Below are positions 55,937 to 64,000 of a stretch of DNA of 64,000 nucleotides, in pieces. This DNA is from Staphylococcus roterodami (GTDB taxonomy: Bacteria > Bacillota > Bacilli > Staphylococcales > Staphylococcaceae). Numbering within the stretch: position 1 is the first letter of the stretch; each line of letters opens with the position of its first letter. The notes below the pieces were generated by a model, which ran no database searches, was not told where the DNA came from, and saw only the letters and a program-made list of their open reading frames with translations. Where the stretch lies: contig CP092781.1 of the NCBI GenBank assembly GCA_022493055.1, positions 2,170,001-2,234,000 on the forward strand, read 5' to 3'. Both the position numbers and the translations under genes were made by a program.

Positions 55937-55988
55937 CACCCCTTTATTAAGAGATTAGCCACCATCTATCCAACTTGCTCCAATAAAT

Positions 55989-56017
55989 ATTATAACATGC
56001 ACATTTTTAAACAGTAA
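55989..56017 (-). promoter_or_regulatory. promoter of the SprG-type toxin transcript
   Basis: TTACTG, exact 17-base spacer, TATAAT on the minus strand. The transcript would begin near 55982, leaving about 85 bases to the toxin start. Confidence 0.65.
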
Positions 56018-56018
56018 T

Positions 56019-56190
56019 TCATAGTATAAGTTTATTCATTTCGTTAACAACTCGATAAACAGTTGAGCGACATACCCCTGTCTGACTAGCTATTTCTTCC
56101 CCTGTTATCTTTTGTTCATCATATAAAAATTTAATTTCTCACTTTTTATGCTCTGGTAAAGAAGAGCACCAACTTTTTCGGCTTATAAGC
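56019..56190 (-). pseudogene. relic of a serine recombinase/resolvase C terminus
   Basis: Translation gives GAYKPKKLVLFF, an internal stop and frameshift, then IKFLYDEQKITGEEIASQTG and VCRSTVYRVVNEMNK before a stop. This is the C-terminal helix-turn-helix of a Tn3/Tn552-type resolvase (as in BinL/Sin). There is no catalytic domain. It suggests past insertion of a plasmid or transposon. Confidence 0.6.
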
Positions 56191-56227
56191 TCCCTTCAAA
56201 ATAGACATTGAAAAATGAAAACTTTGA

Positions 56228-56640
56228 AAGAGAAATCGTCAGTCTATTATTGATAAGTATTATCCTATCATCGAAAAATTACTTTCAGACACTACTGAAC
56301 AAAATTTTTACTATAAGCGTATACTTTGGCAATATTCGAAGGATAAACATGGATTAACCTGTGCATATCATACATTTAGAGCTTATATCCTTAAACATGA
56401 TGAATTTACTCCCTATATTTAGATGAAATTCATGCTCACCAAGACGAATTGTATTTGGAAGAGATTCCTAAGTTTTTTTAATCTTAATGAACGATTTAAC
56501 TACTAAGTTCATACTAGTACAGGTAAAATGCCTATTATTGCCTAAGAGAAAGAAAAAATTTTCTTACAAACACTACAGAATGTAAATGTAAAAATCAAAT
56601 ATAAAGTAAAACATATCTTACTTATGGAATGAAATGTTTG
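56228..56640 (+). pseudogene. relic of an IS21-like transposase (IstA fragment)
   Basis: A 64-codon frame (56228-56422) reads KYYPIIEKLLSD..., YYKRILWQYSKDKHGL and YHTFRAYILKHDEF, like the N-terminal part of IS21-family IstA. It ends at a stop, and the following 200 bases carry further short, broken fragments. No intact transposase. Assignment to IS21 is by pattern memory. Confidence 0.45.
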
Positions 56641-56646
56641 ATGATT

Positions 56647-56672
56647 CCAAAATCACAAATGCGATTTTGGAT
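56647..56672. repeat. perfect hairpin
   Basis: TCCAAAATC-ACAAATGC-GATTTTGGA, nine-base stem, upstream of the small peptide gene. May end transcription of the relic region or mark its edge. Confidence 0.55.
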
Positions 56673-56767
56673 TTGTTAGTGTCCCTTAGCGCAAACACTC
56701 TACTTAAAACAACGGTAGTTGTTATAGTATACTTAAATGCATAAACCATATAAAAGGAGATATAACT

Positions 56768-56860
56768 ATGACATACGGTTCAATTGTAGCTATACTCTGT
56801 GCCCTATTTGTGATTTTCTTCATTCCATATATGGAGAAGAAAGGCAAAAAGAAGAAATAA
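56768..56860 (+). CDS. 30-residue single-span membrane peptide
   Basis: MTYGSIVAILCALFVIFFIP followed by YMEKKGKKKK. One hydrophobic helix (residues 5-20) and a strongly basic tail. AAGGAG at nine bases upstream and a hairpin terminator (56888-56935) right after it make it a credible short gene. Resembles small staphylococcal membrane peptides or toxins; no function assigned. Confidence 0.6.
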   Translation: MTYGSIVAILCALFVIFFIPYMEKKGKKKK

Positions 56861-56887
56861 CACTAGTACCTGGATTACTAGCATACA

Positions 56888-56935
56888 AAAGAGCAGTAAG
56901 ACATTTTCTAATAGAAAATAACTTTACTGCTCTTT
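56888..56935 (+). terminator. AGCAGTAAG-type hairpin terminator
   Basis: AAAGAGCAGTAAG..ATTTTCT and the complement AGAAAAT..CTTTACTGCTCTTT. Third member of the interspersed hairpin family seen at 892-940 and 38481-38526; placed here as a terminator of the small peptide gene. Confidence 0.75.
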
Positions 56936-56988
56936 GTACATTACTCATCAACTATTGTAAATTAAATAATAAATAACTACCTATTTTA

Positions 56989-57846
56989 TTATTCAGCTAA
57001 AAAATGCTCTGCTAAATATTTAGCTGCGCCATCTTCTTCATTCGTATAAGTCGTTACATCTGAAGTTAATGCTTGTATTTCAGGACGTGCATTTTTCATA
57101 GCAACTGTATAATGACCAAATTCAAACATTGCCCTATCATTATCACTGTCTCCAATAACCAACGTTTCATCTTGACGAATGCCGAAGTGTTCAATCATTT
57201 CTTTAATACCAGTGCCTTTATCAGTTTGATAAGCCATTGTCTCTGCATTAAATCTCGATGAATTAGAAACACTGATATGTAATTTCACATGATTTTGCTT
57301 TAATTCATCTCTAAATGTCGTGATTTTTTCTAAATTCGAACTGAAAAGATAAATTTTTGAATATTCACCCTCCGGAAATTCACTTACCCATTCAATCTTG
57401 CCTGCAAGCGCATCTTGTCTAGAAGACCATTCACTATGACTCACATCATTAATTGGATCTTGGCTATGAATCATGTCTCTCATCCATGTTTCATCCTCTT
57501 TTAAAGCTACTCTATTTCCTTCAAATGGGAATACTTCATAATAAATATGTTGTTGTTTAGCCAAATCAACTATTTGCTTTACCTGTGTTAAAGATAATCC
57601 ATGTTTAAAAATTGTATGCCCATCTACTTCACCAATAGTACCATTTGAGCTAATAATACCATCAACAACAAAATCTTGTGGTACTAGTTGATGTATTTCA
57701 GAATGTGAACGGCCTGTTGCTAAAAATACTTTGAATCCTTTTTCTCGCAACTGGTTAATAACATCTTTGGTATAAGTTGATGCCTTATTATTTTCATGTA
57801 AAATCGTACCATCCATGTCTAAAAATATTGCTTTTACGTTGTCCAT
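56989..57846 (-). CDS. Cof-type HAD-IIB family phosphatase
   Basis: 285 aa from ATG 57846 (GGAGG five bases upstream). HAD motif I FLDMDGTIL, motif II region LATGRSHSEI, motif III Lys near DKGTGIKEMIEHF, motif IV IGDSDNDRAMFEF. C2B cap in the middle. Cof-type enzymes dephosphorylate sugar phosphates, flavin or pyridoxal phosphates; the substrate here is unknown. 67 bases after the ABC ATPase gene, probably cotranscribed. Confidence 0.93.
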   Translation of the reverse strand: MDNVKAIFLDMDGTILHENNKASTYTKDVINQLREKGFKVFLATGRSHSEIHQLVPQDFVVDGIISSNGTIGEVDGHTIFKHGLSLTQVKQIVDLAKQQHIYYEVFPFEGNRVALKEDETWMRDMIHSQDPINDVSHSEWSSRQDALAGKIEWVSEFPEGEYSKIYLFSSNLEKITTFRDELKQNHVKLHISVSNSSRFNAETMAYQTDKGTGIKEMIEHFGIRQDETLVIGDSDNDRAMFEFGHYTVAMKNARPEIQALTSDVTTYTNEEDGAAKYLAEHFLAE

Positions 57847-57912
57847 ATTATCCTCCACTATCAATGCTATTTAATTAAATTGTGTCATTATTACTTATTA
57901 TTTGCAAAGTAT

Positions 57913-58695
57913 TTACTCTAACATCATCATTGAAAAACGTTGATTCCATCGTTGAACTGCTACTTTTTTCCGGAAGAAATGAGACATGTTTTCAGAAGTT
58001 AATATGTCTTCTACAGCACCTTGTTGAATACTCTGGCCATCTTTTAATAGTAAAATTTTGGAAAAGTTGGCAGTGATTTCTTCAATAAAGTGCGTAACAT
58101 AAATCATCGCAAGTGTTGGATACGTATCTGACAGGGAGTCTAATATATTCAATAGTGACTCACGAGCAATAAAGTCTAATCCGGCTGCTGGTTCATCTAA
58201 AATTAAAATACGCGGTTGCCCCATCAATGCTCTAGCAATCATTACACGTTGTTTTTCACCGGTGGATAAATATCCTATAAATTGTTGAGCTTTATCCGAC
58301 ATTTCCACTAATTTTAATAATTGATGTGCTTCACTTATTATGTCATCATCTACATTTTTATATAGACCTATAGATTTAAAAGCACCACTCATTACAACAT
58401 CTATTACCGTTTCACCCTCTTGAAATTTCTCCAATAAGCTATGTGATACAAATCCTATTTGTTGACGTACATTTTCTGCAGAATAACCTAATTTACCTGG
58501 CATTTTACCGAATAGATTAACAGTTCCAGATGTCGCAGGCTCATACGCATTTAAAATATTTAGAAGTGTTGTCTTCCCTGCTCCGTTCAAACCATATAAT
58601 ACCCACTTATCACCTTCATTAATTTGCCAAGAAACATCTTGTAATATAGGCTTACCTTGTTTAAGACGCCCAACATGATTCAATTTGATTAACAT
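57913..58695 (-). CDS. ABC transporter ATP-binding protein (YlmA/ModF-like)
   Basis: 260 aa from ATG 58695 behind GGAGGGGTGCAT. Walker A in YGLNGAGKTTLL, signature GYLSTGEKQRVMIARAL, Walker B ILILDEPAAGLD, and the H-loop in YVTHFIEE. No membrane partner is adjacent, so its permease is elsewhere or it works alone. Similar lone ATPases are called YlmA in Bacillus. Confidence 0.85.
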   Translation of the reverse strand: MLIKLNHVGRLKQGKPILQDVSWQINEGDKWVLYGLNGAGKTTLLNILNAYEPATSGTVNLFGKMPGKLGYSAENVRQQIGFVSHSLLEKFQEGETVIDVVMSGAFKSIGLYKNVDDDIISEAHQLLKLVEMSDKAQQFIGYLSTGEKQRVMIARALMGQPRILILDEPAAGLDFIARESLLNILDSLSDTYPTLAMIYVTHFIEEITANFSKILLLKDGQSIQQGAVEDILTSENMSHFFRKKVAVQRWNQRFSMMMLE

Positions 58696-58834
58696 ATGCA
58701 CCCCTCCATTTTAATGTAACATTCGATACTTTAAAATTATCGTAGCATACTACAACTAATTGTCAGACTATTATAACAAATTAAAGTATGTAGCATCTCT
58801 TTTTTTAAATCAAGATTACAATATTATGGTTAAA

Positions 58835-58873
58835 TAAAAACACCCCTTTAGACTTATCATCTAAAAGGGCGTC
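58835..58873 (-). terminator. terminator of glmS
   Basis: ACGCCCTTTTAGATGAT and the complementary AAGTCTAAAGGGGTGT arms, then TTTTTAT, on the minus strand. Confidence 0.85.
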
Positions 58874-58919
58874 TTTTATACTTTAATTTTTAAAACATGC
58901 ACTGATAAAATATGCGTAA

Positions 58920-60725
58920 TTATTCTACAGTAACTGATTTAGCAAGGTTACGTGGTTTATCCACATCTAAATCTCTGTGTAATGCTGCATAATATGAAAT
59001 CAATTGTAATGCAACTACTGAAACTAATGGTGTCAATAATTCATGTACATGTGGAATGACATAAGTGTCGCCTTCTTTTTCAAGACCTTCCATAGAAATG
59101 ATACATGGATGCGCACCACGTGCTACTACTTCTTTAACGTTACCACGAATTGATAAATTAACGTTTTCTTGAGTTGCTAAAGCTACAACTGGCGTGCCAT
59201 CTTCGATTAATGCAATCGTACCATGTTTAAGTTCTCCACCAGCAAAACCTTCTGCTTGAATGTAAGAAATTTCTTTAAGTTTTAATGCACCTTCTAAACT
59301 TACATTATAGTCAATTGTACGTCCGATAAAGAATGCATTACGCGTTGTTTCTAAGAAATCTGTTGCAATTTGCTCCATAATCGGCGCATCGTCAACAATC
59401 GCTTCAATAGCTGTTGTTACTTTTGCCAATTCTCTTAATAGATCAATATCCGCTTCACGACCATGCTCTTTCGCAACGATTTGAGATAAAATTGATAATA
59501 CTGCAATTTGCGCAGTATATGCTTTTGTAGATGCAACTGCGATTTCAGGACCAGCATGTAATAACAATGTATGGTCTGCTTCACGAGATAACGTAGAACC
59601 AGCAACATTTGTAATTGTTAGTGATTTATGTCCTAATTTTTTAGTTTCAACTAATACTGCACGGCTATCTGCTGTTTCACCTGATTGCGAAATATAAACA
59701 AATAATGGTTTTTCAGATAACAATGGCATGTTGTAAACAAATTCAGAAGCAACGTGTACTTCAGTTGGTACACCAGCCCATTTTTCTAAAAATTCTTTAC
59801 CTACTAATCCTGCGTGGTAACTTGTACCAGCTGCAATTACATAAATACGGTCTGCTTCTTTAACATCATTAATGATATCTTGATCAATTTTCAAGTTACC
59901 TTCTGCATCTTGGTACTCTTGAATAATACGACGCATAACTGCAGGCTGTTCGTGAATCTCTTTTAACATATAGTGTGCATAAACACCTTTTTCAGCATCT
60001 GATGCATCAATTTCAGCAGTATATGAATCACGATCTTGAACATTTCCATCTGCATCTTTAATAATTACTTCGTCTTTTTTAACAATAACGATTTCGTGAT
60101 CATGGATTTCTTTATATTTGCTTGTCACTTGTAACATTGCAAGTGCATCTGAAGCGATAACGTTGAATCCTTCACCTACACCTAATAATAAAGGTGATTT
60201 ATTTTTAGCAACATAGATTGTGTCTTTATCTTCAGCATCTAATAAACCTAAAGCATATGAACCATGTAACAATGACACAACTTTTGTAAATGCTTCTTCA
60301 GTTGATAGACCTTGATTTGAAAAGTATTCAATTAATTGAACAATAACTTCTGTATCTGTTTCTGAAATGAATGATACACCTTGTAAATATTCATTTTTTA
60401 ACTCTTCATAGTTTTCAATAACACCGTTGTGTACTAAAGTAAAACGGCCATTTGAAGATTGATGAGGATGAGAGTTTTCATGGTTAGGTACACCGTGAGT
60501 TGCCCAACGTGTGTGACCGATTCCAACAGGACCATCAAAATCACTACTATCAGCAACTTTACGTAATTCTGCAATACGTCCTTTTTCTTTAAATACAGTT
60601 GTATTATCTTCATTTACTACAGCGATACCTGCTGAATCATAACCTCTGTATTCTAATTTTTCTAAACCTTTTAATAATAATTCTTTGGCATTATCATAGC
60701 CAATATAACCTACAATTCCACACAT
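58920..60725 (-). CDS. glmS: glutamine-fructose-6-phosphate aminotransferase
   Basis: Makes glucosamine-6-phosphate for cell wall precursors. 601 aa from the ATG at 60725, so that Cys2 (MCGIVGYIG) becomes the N-terminal nucleophile; the frame opens six codons earlier, which would block it. Glutaminase domain (1-240: [16 protein letters not shown]), two SIS isomerase domains ([22 protein letters not shown]), and the C-terminal Lys in [13 protein letters not shown]. Controlled by a glmS ribozyme upstream. Confidence 0.97.
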   Translation of the reverse strand: MCGIVGYIGYDNAKELLLKGLEKLEYRGYDSAGIAVVNEDNTTVFKEKGRIAELRKVADSSDFDGPVGIGHTRWATHGVPNHENSHPHQSSNGRFTLVHNGVIENYEELKNEYLQGVSFISETDTEVIVQLIEYFSNQGLSTEEAFTKVVSLLHGSYALGLLDAEDKDTIYVAKNKSPLLLGVGEGFNVIASDALAMLQVTSKYKEIHDHEIVIVKKDEVIIKDADGNVQDRDSYTAEIDASDAEKGVYAHYMLKEIHEQPAVMRRIIQEYQDAEGNLKIDQDIINDVKEADRIYVIAAGTSYHAGLVGKEFLEKWAGVPTEVHVASEFVYNMPLLSEKPLFVYISQSGETADSRAVLVETKKLGHKSLTITNVAGSTLSREADHTLLLHAGPEIAVASTKAYTAQIAVLSILSQIVAKEHGREADIDLLRELAKVTTAIEAIVDDAPIMEQIATDFLETTRNAFFIGRTIDYNVSLEGALKLKEISYIQAEGFAGGELKHGTIALIEDGTPVVALATQENVNLSIRGNVKEVVARGAHPCIISMEGLEKEGDTYVIPHVHELLTPLVSVVALQLISYYAALHRDLDVDKPRNLAKSVTVE

Positions 60726-60949
60726 AACTTCATTTTCCTCCATATAGGAATAGTACGCGTAAATTATGATTTATTGTCGATAATTTAGATTGACAATCTA
60801 CTTTCATAATATAAATGTGGAATGTACTATTTTGCATTCATCCCACAACAAATCAAGCATAGTTATATCTATTAACTACACAAAATGCTTACTCTGTACT
60901 TTCCTTTTTAATATTTTTATATTTAGTTTCTGGCGATCTTATTAACTTT

Positions 60950-61133
60950 GTCCATTAAGTCACCTTAATGTTTTACTTAATAAGCTAACGAATGAGCCAC
61001 ATCCGGGATAGCATCCGCCGATCTATTCGATCACTATCCTCCTCGTCTACAAATATATAAATCACGTTCTATAAAGACCACTCTTATATTAATCTTTAAT
61101 CTTCAAACATAATCATTTATTTGCACAGGCGCT
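60950..61133 (-). ncRNA. glmS ribozyme/riboswitch
   Basis: On the minus strand AGCGCCTGTGCAA marks the cleavage site (between 61133 and 61132). It is followed by the conserved core GTAGACGAGGAGGATAGTGAT, TCGAATAGATCGGCGGATGC, TATCCCGG and the 3' hairpins including CATTAAGGTGACTTAATG. All elements of the glucosamine-6-phosphate-activated self-cleaving RNA are in order, upstream of glmS by about 225 bases. Confidence 0.93.
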
Positions 61134-61275
61134 TTAACTGTATTACCGAACTTTCCCCCTTTCCATTAATCATTATTGTACAACGGTGCTGTTTTATTTT
61201 GCAAATATTTTCACAATAAAATTTTAAAAATCCTAAAACAATATTTTTGTTTTACATTTTCAAAATATCTACGCG

Positions 61276-61324
61276 GTCACATTTATGACACTTTATTTAA
61301 TTTTGTCACATTAATTTTGACAAA
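61276..61324 (+). promoter_or_regulatory. mtlA promoter-region inverted repeats
   Basis: TTTGTCA (61302-61308) and TGACAAA (61318-61324) are inverse, with a nine-base spacer. A further GTCA-CATTTA-TGAC lies at 61276-61289. Such TTGTCACA/TGTGACAA-like pairs resemble MtlR operators described for mannitol genes in Gram-positive bacteria. The TTGACA inside the second arm could also be the -35 element. Confidence 0.5.
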
Positions 61325-61406
61325 GTTGATTTTTGTTTATATTGAGGATTGCGTTATGGCTCTTTACACTAAAGATAGTCACATACATTAAAAAAGAGGT
61401 GTAAAT

Positions 61407-62957
61407 ATGTCGCAAACTGAAGAGAAAAAAGGAATTGGTCGTCGCGTTCAAGCATTCGGATCATTTTTGAGTAGTATGATTATGCCAAACATTGGTGCAT
61501 TCATCGCTTGGGGTTTCATCGCGGCCATTTTTATAGATAATGGTTGGTTCCCGAATAAAGATTTAGCTACGTTGGCTGGTCCAATGATTACTTATTTAAT
61601 CCCACTATTGATTGCATTTAGTGGCGGTCGTTTAATTTATGATTTACGTGGTGGTATTATCGCTGCAACGGCAACTATGGGGGTCATCGTTGCATTACCT
61701 GATACACCAATGTTACTTGGAGCTATGATTATGGGTCCTTTAGTTGGTTGGTTAATGAAAAAGACAGACCAATTGATTCAACCTAGAACACCACAAGGTT
61801 TTGAAATGCTATTTAATAATTTTTCAGCTGGTATTTTAGGATTTATCATGACAATTGCAGGATTTAAAATTTTAGCACCACTTATGAAATTTATCATGCA
61901 TATTTTATCAGTTGCAGTAGAATCATTAGTGCATGCACATCTACTTCCACTTGTAAGTATTTTAGTAGAGCCTGCAAAAATCGTATTTTTAAACAATGCA
62001 ATTAACCATGGTGTATTCACACCGCTTGGTGCAGATCAAGCTGCAAAAGCTGGTCAATCTATTTTATACACAATTGAATCTAATCCTGGACCAGGTTTAG
62101 GTATCTTACTTGCATATATGATTTTTGGGAAAGGTACTGCAAAAGCAACTTCATATGGTGCTGGAATTATCCACTTCTTCGGTGGTATTCATGAAATTTA
62201 TTTCCCATATGTATTAATGCGTCCTTTATTATTTATCGCTGTTATTTTAGGTGGAATGACTGGTGTTGCAACTTATCAAGCAACAGGATTTGGATTTAAA
62301 AGTCCCGCGTCACCAGGTTCATTTATTGTTTACTGTTTAAATGCACCTAGAGGTGAATTCTTGCACATGTTACTCGGTGTCTTCCTTGCTGCACTTGTAT
62401 CATTTGTCGTAGCAGCTTTAATTATGAAGTTCACTAAAGAACCTAAACAAGATTTAGAAGCTGCAACTGCTCAAATGGAAACTACTAAAGGTAAAAAATC
62501 TAGTGTTGCATCTAAGTTAGTATCTTCTGATAAAGATGCGGAAGTTGAAGCGAATGTAAGTACTGAAGCAAAAACGAATGCGGATGAAACACCTACCTTA
62601 GAGGATGATCCTGAAGCATTATTGGATAATTACAATACTGAAGATGTTGATGCACACAATTACAATAATATAGACCATGTTATATTTGCCTGCGATGCGG
62701 GTATGGGTTCTAGTGCAATGGGTGCAAGTATGTTACGTAACAAATTCAAAAAAGCAGGCATTAATGATATTACTGTAACAAATACTGCAATTAACCAATT
62801 GCCAAAAGATGCACAATTAGTTATTACTCAGAAAAAATTAACTGACCGTGCTATTAAACAAACACCAAATGCCATTCATATTTCAGTGGATAACTTCCTT
62901 AATTCACCAAGATATGAAGAGCTTTTAAACAATCTTAAAAAAGATGATCAAGCATAA
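61407..62957 (+). CDS. mtlA: PTS mannitol transporter EIICB
   Basis: Imports mannitol as mannitol-1-phosphate. 516 aa: EIIC membrane domain to about residue 345 (GAFIAWGFIA, GGRLIYDLRGG, NNAINHGVFTPLG, FGGIHEIYFPYV), a charged linker rich in K/E/T/D (350-420), and EIIB (425-516) with the phosphocysteine Cys429 in FACDAGMGSSAMG. No EIIA domain is fused; mtlF is expected downstream of mtlR. GAGGTG site before ATG. Confidence 0.97.
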   Translation: MSQTEEKKGIGRRVQAFGSFLSSMIMPNIGAFIAWGFIAAIFIDNGWFPNKDLATLAGPMITYLIPLLIAFSGGRLIYDLRGGIIAATATMGVIVALPDTPMLLGAMIMGPLVGWLMKKTDQLIQPRTPQGFEMLFNNFSAGILGFIMTIAGFKILAPLMKFIMHILSVAVESLVHAHLLPLVSILVEPAKIVFLNNAINHGVFTPLGADQAAKAGQSILYTIESNPGPGLGILLAYMIFGKGTAKATSYGAGIIHFFGGIHEIYFPYVLMRPLLFIAVILGGMTGVATYQATGFGFKSPASPGSFIVYCLNAPRGEFLHMLLGVFLAALVSFVVAALIMKFTKEPKQDLEAATAQMETTKGKKSSVASKLVSSDKDAEVEANVSTEAKTNADETPTLEDDPEALLDNYNTEDVDAHNYNNIDHVIFACDAGMGSSAMGASMLRNKFKKAGINDITVTNTAINQLPKDAQLVITQKKLTDRAIKQTPNAIHISVDNFLNSPRYEELLNNLKKDDQA

Positions 62958-62990
62958 TAATTAAATAAATTATAAATGGAGGATACCGCC

Positions 62991-64000
62991 ATGTTATTGA
63001 GTACACGTGAAAAAGAAATGATAGCCCTATTGATTAAATATAACGGTCAATTTGTCACTATACACGACATAGCTCAGCAACTTGCGGTGTCCTCTCGTAC
63101 TATACATCGTGAATTAAAGGGCGTTGAAGCATATTTAACTTCCTTTTCATTAACTTTAGAGCGTGCAAACAAAAAAGGGATTCGCATTGCTGGTGCAGAA
63201 TCTGATTTAAATGATTTGAAACAATCCATCGCACAACATCAAACAATTGATTTATCTGTTGAAGAACAAAAAGTAATTATTTTATATGCTCTGATACAAG
63301 CTAAAGATCCAGTTAAACAATACAGTTTAGCTCAAGAAATTGGTGTTTCAGTCCAAACTTTATCGAAGATGTTAGATGATTTAGAAACTGATTTAAATGG
63401 TTACCAATTATCTTTATCACGTAAGCGTGGCGAAGGTATTTATCTAGTAGGTACTGAATCGAAAAAACGTGAATTTTTGAGTCAACTTATGGTGAATAAC
63501 TTAAATAGTACTAGTGTCTATTCCGTTATTGAAAATCATTTCGTTTTTCACTCTTTGAATCAAATTCAACAAGACTTTGTAGATTTAGAACGCATTTTCA
63601 ATGTTGAACGATTATTAATGGATTACTTAAGCGCCCTACCTTATCAACTTACTGAATCAAGTTATTTAACTTTAACAGTTCATATTGTTCTATCCATTAC
63701 ACGTATAAAAAATGGTGAGTATGTTGCTTTAAATGAAGAAATTTATGATTCTGTGCAACATACACTAGAACATAAAGTAGCAAGTGAACTTGCAGATAAA
63801 CTTGGTCAAATTTATGATGTGACATTTAACCAAGCAGAAATTGCATTTATTACAATCCATCTACGTGGCGCTAAACGTAAAAATCTCAATGATACGTCAT
63901 CAAATAATCAATGTGAAGAGAATAAAATTAAGTCATTCGTCAAAAAAGTAGAATCAATTTCAGGCATGAACTTCGCAGACTTAGATACATTAGTTGATGG
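62991..64000 (+). CDS. mtlR: mannitol operon activator MtlR, 3' truncated by window edge
   Basis: BglG-type transcriptional activator with PTS regulation. ATG 62991 after GGAGGATACCGCC, 33 bases past mtlA, frame open to the end (at least 336 codons). Two N-terminal HTH domains (QFVTIHDIAQQLAVSSRTIH, QYSLAQEIGVSVQTLSK) and at least the first PRD region (residues about 190-300, with the H of IHLRGAKRK) are seen. The EIIB- and EIIA-like domains would lie outside. Confidence 0.9.
   Translation, partial: MLLSTREKEMIALLIKYNGQFVTIHDIAQQLAVSSRTIHRELKGVEAYLTSFSLTLERANKKGIRIAGAESDLNDLKQSIAQHQTIDLSVEEQKVIILYALIQAKDPVKQYSLAQEIGVSVQTLSKMLDDLETDLNGYQLSLSRKRGEGIYLVGTESKKREFLSQLMVNNLNSTSVYSVIENHFVFHSLNQIQQDFVDLERIFNVERLLMDYLSALPYQLTESSYLTLTVHIVLSITRIKNGEYVALNEEIYDSVQHTLEHKVASELADKLGQIYDVTFNQAEIAFITIHLRGAKRKNLNDTSSNNQCEENKIKSFVKKVESISGMNFADLDTLVD

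Overview
The window is low-GC Firmicute chromosome and reads as Staphylococcus. Gene content and order fit the Staphylococcus aureus complex: yidC-thiEMD-tenA, sceD, fabZ-murA, the atp operon, mnaA-upp-glyA, prfA-tdk-rpmE2-rho, murZ-fba-pyrG-rpoE, coaW, luxS, pdp-deoC-deoD, czrAB, glmS and mtlA-mtlR. Several proteins (ThiM, SceD, the YwlG-like protein, the PtpB-type phosphatase) differ at scattered positions from the S. aureus versions as I remember them. A divergent lineage or sister species such as S. argenteus or S. schweitzeri is therefore likely; this is inference, not a database result.

Layout. 1-1050: end of an HD-domain hydrolase gene, then a compositionally odd non-coding stretch. 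1-5.2 kb: yidC, then the thiamine salvage operon tenA-thiD-thiM-thiE behind a TPP riboswitch with a visible terminator/antiterminator switch. 5.3-9.6 kb: sceD with a WalR box, ssbB, a YwpF-like gene, fabZ, murA, DUF1146. 9.8-16.8 kb: the complete F1Fo ATP synthase operon atpIBEFHAGDC, with an interspersed repeat-like element between atpF and atpE. 16.9-24.7 kb: mnaA, upp, glyA, ywlG-like, a YwlE/PtpB-type phosphatase, tsaC/sua5, prmC, prfA, tdk. 25-32 kb: rpmE2, rho, an aldehyde dehydrogenase, a QsrR-like repressor, murZ, fba, a DUF2529 gene. 32.5-36 kb: pyrG with a leader attenuator starting GGGC, rpoE, and a double GNAT protein.

36-42.5 kb is the first accessory-looking zone. Two 159-bp inverted copies of a repeat with GAGG...CCTC ends flank coaW, a DUF2750-like gene, a long structured repeat and a decayed IS1182-family transposase. 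They are followed by an unassigned ATP-grasp/M20 peptidase gene pair. 42.5-54 kb holds luxS, a DoxX-like gene, pdp, deoC, deoD, dps with a PerR box, a DCC protein, an EVE-EVE protein with a McrB-like domain lacking Walker A, manA, an SDR and the zinc-responsive czrAB operon. 54-57 kb is the second accessory-looking zone: a lysine-tailed membrane protein, a type I toxin-antitoxin locus of SprF/SprG kind with a coupled upstream mini-ORF, relics of a serine recombinase and an IS21-like transposase, and a 30-residue membrane peptide. 57-64 kb: HAD phosphatase, ABC ATPase, glmS with its ribozyme, and mtlA plus the start of mtlR.

Most of the window is conserved housekeeping DNA. The less-explained parts are the EVE/McrB-like protein, the ATP-grasp/M20 pair, the sprG locus with its 1-nt-spaced upstream ORF, and the GAGG...CCTC repeat family, one shorter relative of which sits inside the atp operon.
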